A stretch of DNA of 64,000 nucleotides from Puccinia triticina (lineage: Eukaryota; Basidiomycota; Pucciniomycetes; Pucciniales; Pucciniaceae): the NCBI RefSeq assembly GCF_026914185.1, contig NC_070572.1, forward strand, positions 3,224,001 through 3,288,000. The letters run 5' to 3'. Shown piece by piece: positions 52,078-62,386 of the stretch (position 1 is its first letter; every line of letters begins with the position of its first letter). The notes beneath the pieces are model-generated. The model was given only the letters and a program-made list of their open reading frames with translations, did not search any database and was not told where the DNA came from. Position numbers and translations under genes: made by a program.

Positions 52078-54364
52078 TTATGGAAAAAAATTCACGTAGG
52101 GCACTCCCTGGAGAGTGGGAACATATCTCCCCTGGTGCATATTCACCTCAATGCTCCCTTCTATGAAGTAACGAATGATGCGAGTGGTGCAGCTCTGGCC
52201 CAGCCAATAGGCGCGATCTGTTGCCTGGCTTTCTACACTTGGATTCCAACAAGGTTCCTTGAAGCATTTTTTGTCAGTCCAAGGCGCGATAGTGTTAATA
52301 CACACTGAACTCACCATCAAGTAGACCTTTTGTGTACAGGTCAGGTCAATCCCCACGCCACCTGCTCCAATCGTTGCCAAAAGGACTTGGACATTAGGTT
52401 CCTGTCTAATCCTGGCCAAACTTTTTTCCCTCTGCTGTAGTGAGCAGGAGCTGTCTAGTGTTTCAAAGGCTATCTGATTTTCGAGAAGTGCTACACCCAC
52501 ACTGGATCACAATTTCATCAGCGGATTATAGATTCCAGGTAAAAAAATCTAAGTTGGAGCTCACATTTCCAGGAAGGAGGTCCACTGAGAAAAAACCACC
52601 GCCTTGGGAATATTACCACCTTGCTCCGAAGTTAAGTGCGTCTTCAGATCTTCTACCAAATGCGCAATTTTTGGACTATTGTGCCATGTAGTTTCCTGCC
52701 GTGGTAGATCATAGTGGCTCCCACCAGCCAATCGTGGGTGATTGCAATAAAGTCGGAGCATCAATTGTTGAAAAAATTCTGCTGAATCCCAGCTTTCATT
52801 TTCTCGGTCAAGTCCATACTTGTCGGCAAAAATGTGATATCGCTGGCGGTAGTCTTCCGCCCAAGGTTCTGGCATCTGTAAGCCTACTTTTTGTTCTACT
52901 TTCGGTGGTAAACGGAGCACATCTGTTTTCAGTCTCCTTATCGAAACAGTTGCCAGAAGTTGTTGAAGCAATTTGATTGCTTTCTTGGATTTTCGTCGTA
53001 TGTTTGGTTTGATGAACGTCTGCCAAACCTCTTCTCTCATCCACGGGTCCACCTTTATAAATCTGATCAACGTGTAAAGGTCGCTTAAGTTATTCTGCAA
53101 CGGGGTTCCTGTCAAGCATAGTTTCCGTTGGGTCTCCAACGCTAGAATTGCCCGGCTTCGCTTTGTCGCTGAGTCACGAATCAAGCTAGTGAAAAAAATA
53201 ACAGTCAGCAGTGCATCCTTTAAGCACATTATACAGGCCAGAATGAACTCACTGGCCTTCATCCAATATGGTACGAAACCAGGTTGCTTCAAATAAAGCA
53301 TCACATCTGGACTCATAAAGATTCGCTACCGTATCATAAGTGACAAGAACGATATCATTGTCCCAAAGCATTTGTGCTGTCCACTGTTTGCGTTCTTCTC
53401 CGTGATACACAGCGTACTTGGTAAGGCTCTGGTCGAGGTGCTTATGGATTTCCGCCTCCCAATTGGCCAACGTCGATAATGGGCATATCACTAATGTTGC
53501 CTTTGTGTTTCGCTTGTTTGTGTTGGCAAACAATTCAGCCGCATCCTTTGAACTGACAATTAGCGCTAGGGACGTTAAATTCTTTCCAAGACCCATATCG
53601 TCGGCCAAGATTGACCCTTGATTATTATGATTAATATGCTCCTTGGTTCTGCCAGTACTTGCTGAGTGTTCAAAGAATTGCTTCAGCCACGCGCAGCTCA
53701 ATGAATTCCAAAAGGCGGAAAGTGTGCTTGATTCTGGGGATTCTAAGTTCAAAATGAAGTCCAAGGCTTGTTGCTGGTGCGTCAAGATGTTCGTTTTGCA
53801 GCCATGAATTGGTCTTGCAGCTGGCAACCGTTGCCCGACCTCGAGATGCAACGAATGGGGAATCCCCCAGCAGTTTTCCGGATGGTAGCGTTCGATCCTC
53901 TCGACTTGCAGACCGCTTTCGCGAAATATTTGAATTACCTCGGCAGAGTGTGAAGAAGCGACAAACAGCATTAAGACTACCGTGAGAGTAGGTGTTGGTG
54001 TGGGGGAAGCGACAAGGGTGGCATCCATAATAACGGTTGGGAATGACGTCTTGGGCGAGCTTTGATCATGTGGCTCGCAATTCAAAAATGTATCGAGCTC
54101 TGTTGACACCGTGCCAATGGGCCCCACAAGCAACTTTTGCAAAACACCAGAGAGGGGCTCGGAGACATGCCCGGCTTGCGCCCCTAGCCAGGTAAAGACA
54201 TTGATGCTCTCAGGTCCTTTTTGAAGGAGCGCGCGCGTTTGGCTTGGGTATTTGATTGATCCTCGAAGGCCGGCAACCATTACACAGTTAGCGGAGACTG
54301 TTCCAAGGCATTCGAGGTTCTTTCGGTTTTTGCTTTGGGTACTTTTCTCTGGGGGTGGGTTCAT
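52078..54364 (-). CDS. SNF2/Rad5-like ATPase with altered catalytic motifs
   Basis: Four exons (54364-53253, 53185-52565, 52501-52315, 52257-52078) join in phase to 699 residues. Intron 1 falls inside the DEGH codon, so splicing gives LDEGHLIRDS. SNF2 motifs are SILADDMGLGKN (I), VICPLSTLANWE (Ia), ILDEGH (II), LTGTPLQNNLSDLY (III), SIRRLKTDVL, AVVFSQWTSFLE (IV), ATIGAGGVGIDLT (V) and NPSVESQATDRAYWLGQ (VI). Motif I has GKN where GKT/S is usual, and motif VI has AYWLGQ where the conserved arginine of RxxRxGQ is expected. Both changes would be expected to impair ATP hydrolysis. The C-terminus after SIEVNM is short and unlike relatives. No RING domain is present. It is a degenerate or non-catalytic member, or a decaying copy of a family that I associate with rusts. 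Confidence 0.82.
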
Positions 54365-55565
54365 TTTTATTTAGAAGAAATCGAACAGGCAGTTTAGCAA
54401 TAATAGTTGATAGATAGATAGTAGGAGAGGGGAATAACAGATGAAATACATATCTAGTGATCCCGGTCATTGCGGGTGACCTATGTGGTAAGCTTTGGTC
54501 AAGTGTGGGGTTGACTGAGTGCCTACACAAACTTTTGGTCGAAAGCTTGTCAATAGGTCCCAAAATTTGCTGCTCAGATTTTGTTGATTGAAGTTGATAT
54601 CAAACCCAATGTGTAAGCTGACAGTAAACTCGGCAACCATGCAACTAACATCCCATAGCAAAAATCAAATTGTAAGACTATGAATGTCGCGGTTGTGATA
54701 AATACACATGGCTTCAAAACCAGTACACACTCATAAGGAATGATCACCCAATCTAGGCGCTCATTGCAATCTCCCAATAACTTTGAAATTTGGATTAAGT
54801 TATAAACTTTTTAAGTGATACATTTTGCTTCTTTGAGAGGTAACATATATAATATGTTGCTTGCTACACCATCTTAGAACTTTGAACTGGAACACAGAAC
54901 TGCCTGCACTTGTTAGCACACAGAAAAACAGGACCAGCTCAGCAATCCTGGCATGCAATTCATCTTGATCAAAATACAACATACTGTGAAAAATTTCTTG
55001 AAGATCAAAAGTCAGGCGGCATTCTAGGCATCATGCTTTGTCACCTTGACATATTGTCTCTTTGAATGGCAAAATTATTTCTTTTAGTATTCTTATATTT
55101 CTTATATTTCAGATACAATTTGCAAACACATCTTAATGGGGTGTTTCATCCTAAGCTGTCAGCCTTCCTTACAAATTTAATGATTCTACAGTCAACAGAA
55201 TAACAACAGGGAAAAAAGGTGACTTTAAAAATGAGTACTGTCTACTAAATAAGCATAAAATAAAACTACTGGATTTGAGTAAAACACATCTGTGGATGGT
55301 ACGTTTGAATTACACTAAATATAACACCAGGATTGAAAGTGAGTAATACAATTGTAACTCAAGGCTATTATATGAGTAATTTCTGTATAATATCAATGTT
55401 TCAAGCATGGCAACATGCACATGTTGCCTCCCTTTTTGGGGTGGTGACACCTGTGCCTTTACATATTTTTGTCGATATTTGCAGCATTGTATCCTTTTAA
55501 AATTATCCTCCATTTTTTGTGCACTTCACTTACATCAAGCCTAAAAACGCCATCAAGAGGAAGAG
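54365..55565. other. intergenic region between divergent genes, no other gene seen
   Basis: AT-rich. Shared upstream region of the minus-strand SNF2 gene and the plus-strand secreted-protein gene. No clear TATA box was fixed. Confidence 0.6.
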
Positions 55566-57434
55566 ATGCTTGCCTATCAATTTACGTTTATTATAATACT
55601 CAGCCTGCTACCAGCTCCAGGCTCCCTTGCCATAGTCCAAGATATAAAATGCAGTGCCGATGTAAAGGCCAAGATTGTTGGTAACGATTGTATTCAGTAC
55701 GCTGGTTCTATTCAATTTCGCATATGTATTCCGTATGAGGCTGCATTAGGTTTCCAAATCTAAAGGCTGGTTCATCTTTGACTTTTGATTTGTACTGTCT
55801 TGATTTCAATTTTGAATTTCCTCAGGGCACTCACCCAGGTTAAGTACCAGGCGAACAGTCCACCCGGTCAGCTTGCGACAATCAAAGATATCGAAACACG
55901 TATTGAAAGGGTTTCCAAAAGCTGTGTGGTGAGGCCTCAATCAAACTGTTGATTCCGATGACTTTTGAGACCCTTGCTTGTTTCTGTAGCTGATGGATCT
56001 TCTTTTGCAATCAGATTGTTTATGATAGGGCCAGAACGGCCCCAGTTGGTACCCCTCTTGCCATGTGAGTTCAAGGAAACTTTATCAGCTTAGGCCCCGT
56101 TTGGCACCAATATAATTATAGGTGATATAATCGCTGATTAATTCAATAAAAAATACAAAATTCAACATAAAGCCTCCAAATTTTTTTTGTAGGCAACCTA
56201 CAGTGCTGGTCTCTTCAACTGTGAACCCAGAATCAACTTATCCATCCATCTTCAGCACCATAATACCATTATATCACTTCATATTGGTCAAAAGTGATAT
56301 AATGGTATTATGGTGCTGAAGATAGCTGAATCAGTTGAATCTGATTTCACAGTTGAAGAGACCAGCACTGTAGGTTGCCTAAAAAAAAAATTTGGAGGCT
56401 TTATGTTGAATTTTCTATTTCTTATTGAATTAATCAGCGATTATATCACCTATAATTATTTTGGTGCCAAACGGGGCCTTACTTTTGCCAATGGGCAAGT
56501 GGAAAGTCAATAAAATGTTTATTCCCCAAATCTCATGTAAATCATCAGTACCAAGGGAAAATTTGATGATGCCATCAACCAGATTGTTCAAAGGTGCAAA
56601 GGTTCTGTAAGCATAAAAACTTCTGTTTTTCTGTAACATAGGCTGGGGATCCATGGCCCATGGAACGTTTCTGATTCTGATTTCACCTTGAGATTTTTTT
56701 TAGGCTGGAAGAATGATTTCCAAAGATGATTCACGTGTCACATTTGAGATTAAGCCTCCTAGAACAGATCCAGTTCAAATGATTTATGATGATAATTTTC
56801 CGCCACGTAAAGTAGTATGCAGCAAACCTGCTCAAAAATTAATAAACCAGGATTGTCTTGAGTATGTTTTTTTGCATGGATCAGAAACTTATTGGAGTTT
56901 TCTGATCAATTTTTTTTACATTTGATAATAGTGCCTTCAATAAATTTGGTGGTGATAAATTGATATTTACAGGAACTGGGAAACCAACATATATATTTTC
57001 ACAGACTATCAAGAGTTGCCAGGTAAGCACAGTTTGGATTTAATATTGCACCTCACTTTTTTGTAATATTATCTGACTTTTCTTTTCTGTGCATCAGGCA
57101 ACAATAATGTCATCAGATGGATCAGATATCACTGCGTGAGCTCTTAAATTTAAACCAAAAATTGTCTGGCTAATAAAATATACTAATCCCCAACTTATAA
57201 ATTAATAAGCACAAAGACTTTGCTTTTTCCACTATTCCAAAGTGTTCTTGACAATTGCGGTGGCAAGGGACAGGTGATTATACTTCTCCCATCCTCTTTT
57301 GAATTGGTCTTGGGATATATTGAGCTGAATTCAAATCCCTCTCACAGGCTGGTATAGTTGCTCAAGCTAGTGGAGTTCAAGGGAGCAATGGCAGGCTATT
57401 TGTTATAACATCTCCCCCTCCTAAAAAACAATAG
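55566..57434 (+). CDS. nine-exon secreted protein with a duplicated Cys-containing domain
   Basis: Exons 55566-55732, 55826-55928, 56015-56064, 56549-56606, 56704-56861, 56932-57022, 57098-57135, 57210-57273 and 57348-57434 join in phase to 271 residues. The start MLAYQFTFIIILSLLPAPGS is a clear signal peptide. The mature part is two copies of one domain. Copy 1 has CSADVKAKIVGNDCIQ, VSKSCV, DAINQIVQRCKGSAG and ends VTFEIKPP. Copy 2 has CSKPAQKLINQDCLD, IKSCQ, LFQSVLDNCGGKGQAG and ends LFVITSPP. Each copy has four cysteines at matching positions. Exon borders also correspond between the copies. I do not recognise the family; size, secretion and cysteines fit a candidate effector or apoplastic protein. 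Confidence 0.85.
56093..56478. mobile_element. MITE in intron 3 of the secreted-protein gene, TSD TTA
   Basis: 386 bp that fold almost end to end. The ends are GGCCCCGTTTGGCACCAA and its complement. TTA flanks it at 56090-56092 and 56479-56481. The three-base TTA duplication and GGCCC ends fit a PIF/Harbinger (Tourist-like) MITE. It enlarges intron 3 to 484 bp without touching the splice sites. Confidence 0.9.
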
Positions 57435-59368
57435 CCCTTTTCTTATTACAGATATCCTATTAGAAGTGTTTTTCCATTGGATGTGATTTCATTCAACTCA
57501 AAATTCAATGAATTGTATTTCTGTTGGAAAATTGACAAATCAAGTCCCTGAAATTGTTTCAACCTTGTAAAAATAACTTCAAAAATTGTTTTTTTGTGCT
57601 CCTCAATAGAAAGTTTTATTTCTGCCCAAATGTTTCAAAATTTCAAGAACTCAATTTCACATGTCAAATAGAAATATAGATTGTTGATTTATACCCTTGT
57701 ATCAAACAGTAATTTCTTTTGACCCAAATGAAGTACCTAGTAATGCACTGGGCACGGCCTGGTGACCCCAGGCACTTTCAGCATTATTTTTCCCCCCTTT
57801 CTTGGCACAAAATCTTCAAAGGAGCAGTAGAGGGGCTTGGTTGTGAAATTTGAAAATCAGGAAGCCTGAATGGCTTGATTTATAGTGAGGCACTCTTGTT
57901 TGCTGGCAAAACCTTGATCTCAATAAATGTTCACCAGCAATTCAGGTTTAGGCTTTCCCTCACATCAAGCATTTTAGCCAAAATGAAGTCCTCATTTTGA
58001 TTGAATTTGAAAGAATGGCTCAGATCCAAGCTTTGATGCTTCAAGTTTGTAAGGAGTGAGGATGAGGGCAGCAGGACTTGGCTCTCCTGAAACAGAATTT
58101 TACAGAGTGTTGAGGGTGCTCTCTCTGTTCCAAGGCCCACCAAAGCAATAATTTCAAAGGGTCTCTCTTGGTCCAAAGACCCTTGAGATCCAAAACTGCT
58201 CAAAATGGTGTGTAACTCATGAAATGCCAGGCAGCAGGCAGTTGGTGCAGGGATAGTGTCTTCTGGATTCCCCACTCCAGCCAAAGCCATTTGGCCATTT
58301 TAAGAAGACCAACAGTTTCCATGGTTTGAGAAACCATCAAGAATTTGAAGATGTTGATTGAAGGGTTGTTGTTCCAGTCAAATAAAAAGCTTGGTTGTTT
58401 TGGCACAGTTGCTTCACACCTTATTTGGGTTCAGTTTGAGATCCAACTACTGTTTCAGGTCAGTTATGAGTAATTCTAGACCCATAAATTACAAAACTAT
58501 AAATATCAAGTGTTATGTGTTATTCTTCAGAACCCACAATATACACATGTTCCAAAATCATGGCAATCAAAAAAATACTGGCCCATAATTTCTCACAAAT
58601 TGCTAAAGAGTGGGATAAATGAGCGTGAAACATAGTCTCAGAATGCAGATGGTGTAGTAAAATGTATCTGTCCAGGGGACATGGTTTGGGATGGAGGATA
58701 GGTGTCCCGCAAGCAACCGGCGGATGCATTCTGGGGAAACGTCCACCATTGCGCAATGCAAGTGGCATCCAGCGGACGTTTCCTGCAGGGCCAGAGCTGG
58801 ACATCCCCGGACATGTCCAAATGCATGTCCGACCAACGTCCGCAACGGCCCGTGGTGTATTGATGTAAATATTTTGTACATGCCCAATACCAGTGGACAC
58901 AATTCCTGAGCCGGGTGAGCCAAACCTCCAGCAACGGTGAAACAATACAATACGGGATTGGTATTGGCCAATACTACATATAGTATTGTTTTTTTGATAC
59001 ATCATCAATACCATGTATTGTATTGAAAAAAAGATACAATACAGTGGTATATTATCTAAAAAACAACACCTTTTCTGGGCAATTGGCGCTCAAGCCAATG
59101 GCCCCTCCCAGCAATACACTTGTATTGTATTGTATCAGGATGTATTGGCAATACAATACCCCTCTTTCTCTGGCTGTCTGGAGGGTCTAGCCCCTATGTC
59201 TCCAAGGTCCGCTTGAGAATGCTATTCCAACACCAAACCTCTTGCAAACACATATATCATTGAGTCATCTTGTGTTGAGGTAGGCCGGCCCCAACATGTC
59301 CTGAGAGGCCATCCCCATTGGCTGTGGATCAGAGGGCACTGGCCACAGACCTTGGTGTTAGCAGCAAT
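57435..59368. other. intergenic DNA with an AATAC-rich tract
   Basis: No gene supported. At 58670-58870 there are repeated GGAC/GTCC motifs (GGACATGTCC, ACGTCC) that look like a degenerate transposon end. From 58944 to 59165 AATAC/GTATT motifs recur in both orientations and could pair. Several 100-codon frames over these tracts look like repeat artefacts. Confidence 0.5.
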
Positions 59369-59685
59369 GGGCCACTGCACTACACTAACGTTATTGGACA
59401 ATAACTGTTAGTGTAGCCATTTTATTGACTCCCAAATTTTTTTTATTTGTTATCTCAGATACAAGTATCCATACTAACAATAACAGGAAATACCAGCAAT
59501 AACAACAATAACAGGCGTTTTATTGCTACTAACATTATACAATAACAGTTATTGCTGTTATCCATCACTATTTCCTGGGCAAGTTTCTGTATTGTTAGCA
59601 GCACAAAAAAAGAGATAACAGAAAATTCATTGTTATTTTTAGCTGGTTTTGGCTACACTAAAAAATAACATTAGTGTATTGGCCC
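59369..59685. mobile_element. MITE-like repeat, GGGCCA ends (A)
   Basis: The left end GGGCCACTGCACTACACTAA and the right end (complement of GGGCCAATACACTAATG) match imperfectly. The inside is rich in AATAAC/GTTATT. A 14-bp near-repeat, TTGGTGTTAGSAGC, lies just outside both ends (59352-59365, 59690-59703), with one mismatch; it may be a target duplication. Confidence 0.6.
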
Positions 59686-59720
59686 ACCGTTGGTGTTAGG
59701 AGCTGCGGTTGCACTGAAAG

Positions 59721-60016
59721 GTGGGCCACTACGCTACATTTAGTCATTAGTTCAGTGCAGCGTAGCGGATCTAAACTACAACTGACGGGGTTTTCCGTTA
59801 GTGGTCAGTGATTGCCCGCTACCGCTATCAGGCACCCCTCAAAACTACAGGGCTGCTATCAGCGCTAGCAGTGCTATTCAACCGCGAAAAAAGCTGATAG
59901 CCCTGTTAGCGCCTGTTAGTGTAGTGTAGAGGCCCGTAGTGGGCACTCCAGCTAACATCACTGTGCCAGGAACTACGCAGCTCTAAACTAGCAGATAGTT
60001 TAGCGTAGTGGCCCAC
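59721..60016. mobile_element. MITE-like repeat, GTGGGCCACTACGCTA ends (B)
   Basis: A perfect 16-bp terminal inverted repeat (59721-59736 and 60001-60016). The interior holds further GCTAGC/AGCGCT inverted motifs. Its ends resemble repeat A 36 bp away, so the two probably belong to one family. No convincing target duplication. Confidence 0.65.
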
Positions 60017-60756
60017 TGCAACTTGCAGCATAGCCTGTCCTTCACTGTGCTTACAGCCATGTCAGAAAAGCCTGCAGTTGGGTAGGCCCATCTTTTGGGC
60101 TGCTGATTTCAGCCTCAAAGCCTGTATGGCTCCTGTATGTCAGGAATGCCATTGGAAGAAGAAATCCAGTTTCTTTGTTTTTAACTTTGGGGCCTCGAGA
60201 GTTGCACCGTTGGAATCCTGGAGTGATTTGATGGCAATCTGGCCCTTCGCCGCACACCCCCCCCCCCCCCCCTGCCCCCATGGCCAGCCCGGCACCCTCC
60301 TCGAGCTGACCCAGCTGCCCAAAGGAGTTTCAACTGCCTGATGCAGAAATCATTTTCAGCCACACGAGCCCACAAGCTTTTCCAACATGTCTGTATGTGC
60401 GCACCAACTATGAAGGTTCCGCGGCTCCCTCCATGCAAGGTAGGGGGAATCAATGGAGACTCCTTTTCTCTCGTTAGTATTTTCTGCTCAAATTGAGCTG
60501 CCAAAATGTGTGTGTGCCAGTTGAGCTGTCGAGGAGGTCAACAAATGAACTCCATTCTTGGTGCGCACTGCGCGAGTCCCCGAAGCCGGGAAGCCCGCGC
60601 CCGGGCATCCGAGGCAGGCGAAAGCTCGGACGGGGCACGGGCTCGGGGGGCACGAAACGAGGCAAAGCCAGACGTCAGCCCGAGAATGGAAACCGCACCC
60701 TCCACCACCACCACCACCACCACGACGACTCGAACCAGAGAAACCCGCAGCGACCG
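60017..60756. other. upstream region of the WW gene
   Basis: Contains a C16 run near 60257-60272 and becomes GC-rich towards the gene. No coding sequence is supported; numerous overlapping frames are GC-driven. Confidence 0.5.
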
Positions 60757-61730
60757 ATGGGCATCTTCGACAAGCTGACGGGGCCGAAGCCTGCCGGCAC
60801 GGCACCGCACCAACAAGGCCCTGCATCCAACCCGTACCCCGCCCAGCCGGGCGTGCCCGCAGCCACGCACGCCTCCACCGGCCCGATGACCGCTGGCGGC
60901 GACGCCCGGCCGTTGCCGCCCGGATGGGAGAAGTTCAGCCGCGCCCCCCCCCCCCCCCCCCCCCTCTCTGCTCCCCATTCCTCCTCGCTGACTGATCGTG
61001 GCGGGTTTTTGTGCGGATAGACAATGGGACGCGACATACCAGCGCTATTTCTTCATCGACACCCGGGCGCCGGGCGGGCCCCAGTCGCACTGGATCCATC
61101 CGAGCGACCAAGCCGGCGCCTCCGACCCCCGCGGGGCGCCGCCCGGCCCGGCCTCCCAGCCGCCCCCTGGCGCCCCTTACCAGCCGTCAGCATCTCTCTC
61201 TCCCTCCCCGTTCCCCCAAGAAGTCTGGGCTGATCGCGCGCCTCCCACAGTTACGCCCAGCCCTACCAGCCCGGCTACGCCCCCCAATATCAGCAGCCGC
61301 AGCAACAGCAGATGGCTCCCGGCCCGGCCCCGAACGCCCGCCGCCCGGGAGGAATGAATCCGTACCGCGCTTTCCCTCCTCTCTCTTCTCCCAACCCTAT
61401 CGTGCTGACATTTGACGCGGAATGGACTGCGTGTGGGTATGATAGGATGTTAGCAGGCGCAGGCGGTCTCGCGGGCGGCATGTTGCTGGGCTCGATGCTC
61501 GAGGGCCACCACCACCACCACGACGCGGGCTACACCTCGTCCGTCCTGCTCTTTCCTCTCCCCCCCCCCCCCCCCCCCCCCCAAACCCCTTCCGTCCGTG
61601 CTGATGATCCCCTCGGGGTTCTGTGTGTAGGGGGTACGAACAGGGGTACGAACAGGGGTACGATAACGGGTTCGAGAACGGCGACGATTGGGGCGCGGAC
61701 GGCGGCGACTTCGGCGGCGACTTCTTCTGA
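60757..61730 (+). CDS. WW-domain protein
   Basis: Five exons (60757-60932, 61021-61185, 61251-61361, 61446-61538, 61631-61730) join in phase to 214 residues starting MGIFDKLTGPKPAG. Splicing exon 1 to 2 completes a WW domain: PLPPGWEKQWDATYQRYFFI, then WIHPSD, with two Trp about 30 residues apart. A Pro/Gln/Tyr-rich region follows (AQPYQPGYAPQYQQPQQQQ). A Gly-rich hydrophobic segment (AGGLAGGMLLGSMLEG) and a YEQGYEQGYDNGFENGDDWG tail end the protein. WW domains bind Pro-rich peptides. Donors are GTTCAG, GTCAGC, GTACCG and GTCCGT, all weak, and two introns contain long C runs. It converges with the minus-strand bZIP gene. Confidence 0.82.
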
Positions 61731-62386
61731 CCTCTTCTCTCTCCCTCCCGCTTGTACACACGCACAATCGTCTCTCTCTTTCTCTCGGCACTGCACATAT
61801 CCCACACACATTGCAAATCACACTCTTCTCTTCTGCTGTCTCTGGATGTATCTACTAGCACTCCCTTCTCCCTTACCAGCACACACGGACATGCACTTCC
61901 CCACTCATCCTCCTTATCCAAAAATCACTATGTATCATCTTTTTTGCTCTTGGCGCAAGAGCAAGCATGTCTCTCCCAGGTCACACAAACCACAGAGGCC
62001 AGGTGCATCGGAAACTCGTTGAAGGGCACAAGCACACGGGTTTTTGTATGGATGTGAAGAGCCAGAGACCAGAAGACATCTTTATAAGTATTACGCAGCA
62101 CCTCAATAACCACACAGACACACACACTTCTTTCTTTTGTTTTTTGATAAAAAGGATGATCCGGGAGAAGACAAGAGATGAAAAGAGCAGCCAACATGCA
62201 TGTATGTAAGATTCACTTGCTGAGAGAGAGAGAGAGATGTATATCTATGGGATCTTGTTTTGAGGAGACACTATCGATCAATCAATGATATATATACAAA
62301 GAAACCAAGCGCAGCTCTTCTCTCTCTCGAGAAAGAAATTATTTATAAAGAAAGAGAGAAGAGGAAAGAGAGAAAGGGGGGAGGGG
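61731..62386. other. shared 3' region of two convergent genes
   Basis: Pyrimidine-rich and CA-rich tracts, then AGAG-rich DNA near 62222-62395. No gene supported. It holds the 3' ends of the WW gene and the bZIP gene. Confidence 0.55.

Noticed and set aside
58603..59014. Overlapping 98-164-codon minus-strand frames
   Set aside because: Several frames overlap on both strands across a degenerate repeat; none has recognisable motifs.
60538..61037. Minus-strand frames opposite the WW gene
   Set aside because: GC-rich shadow frames with Gly/Val runs from CCACCA repeats.
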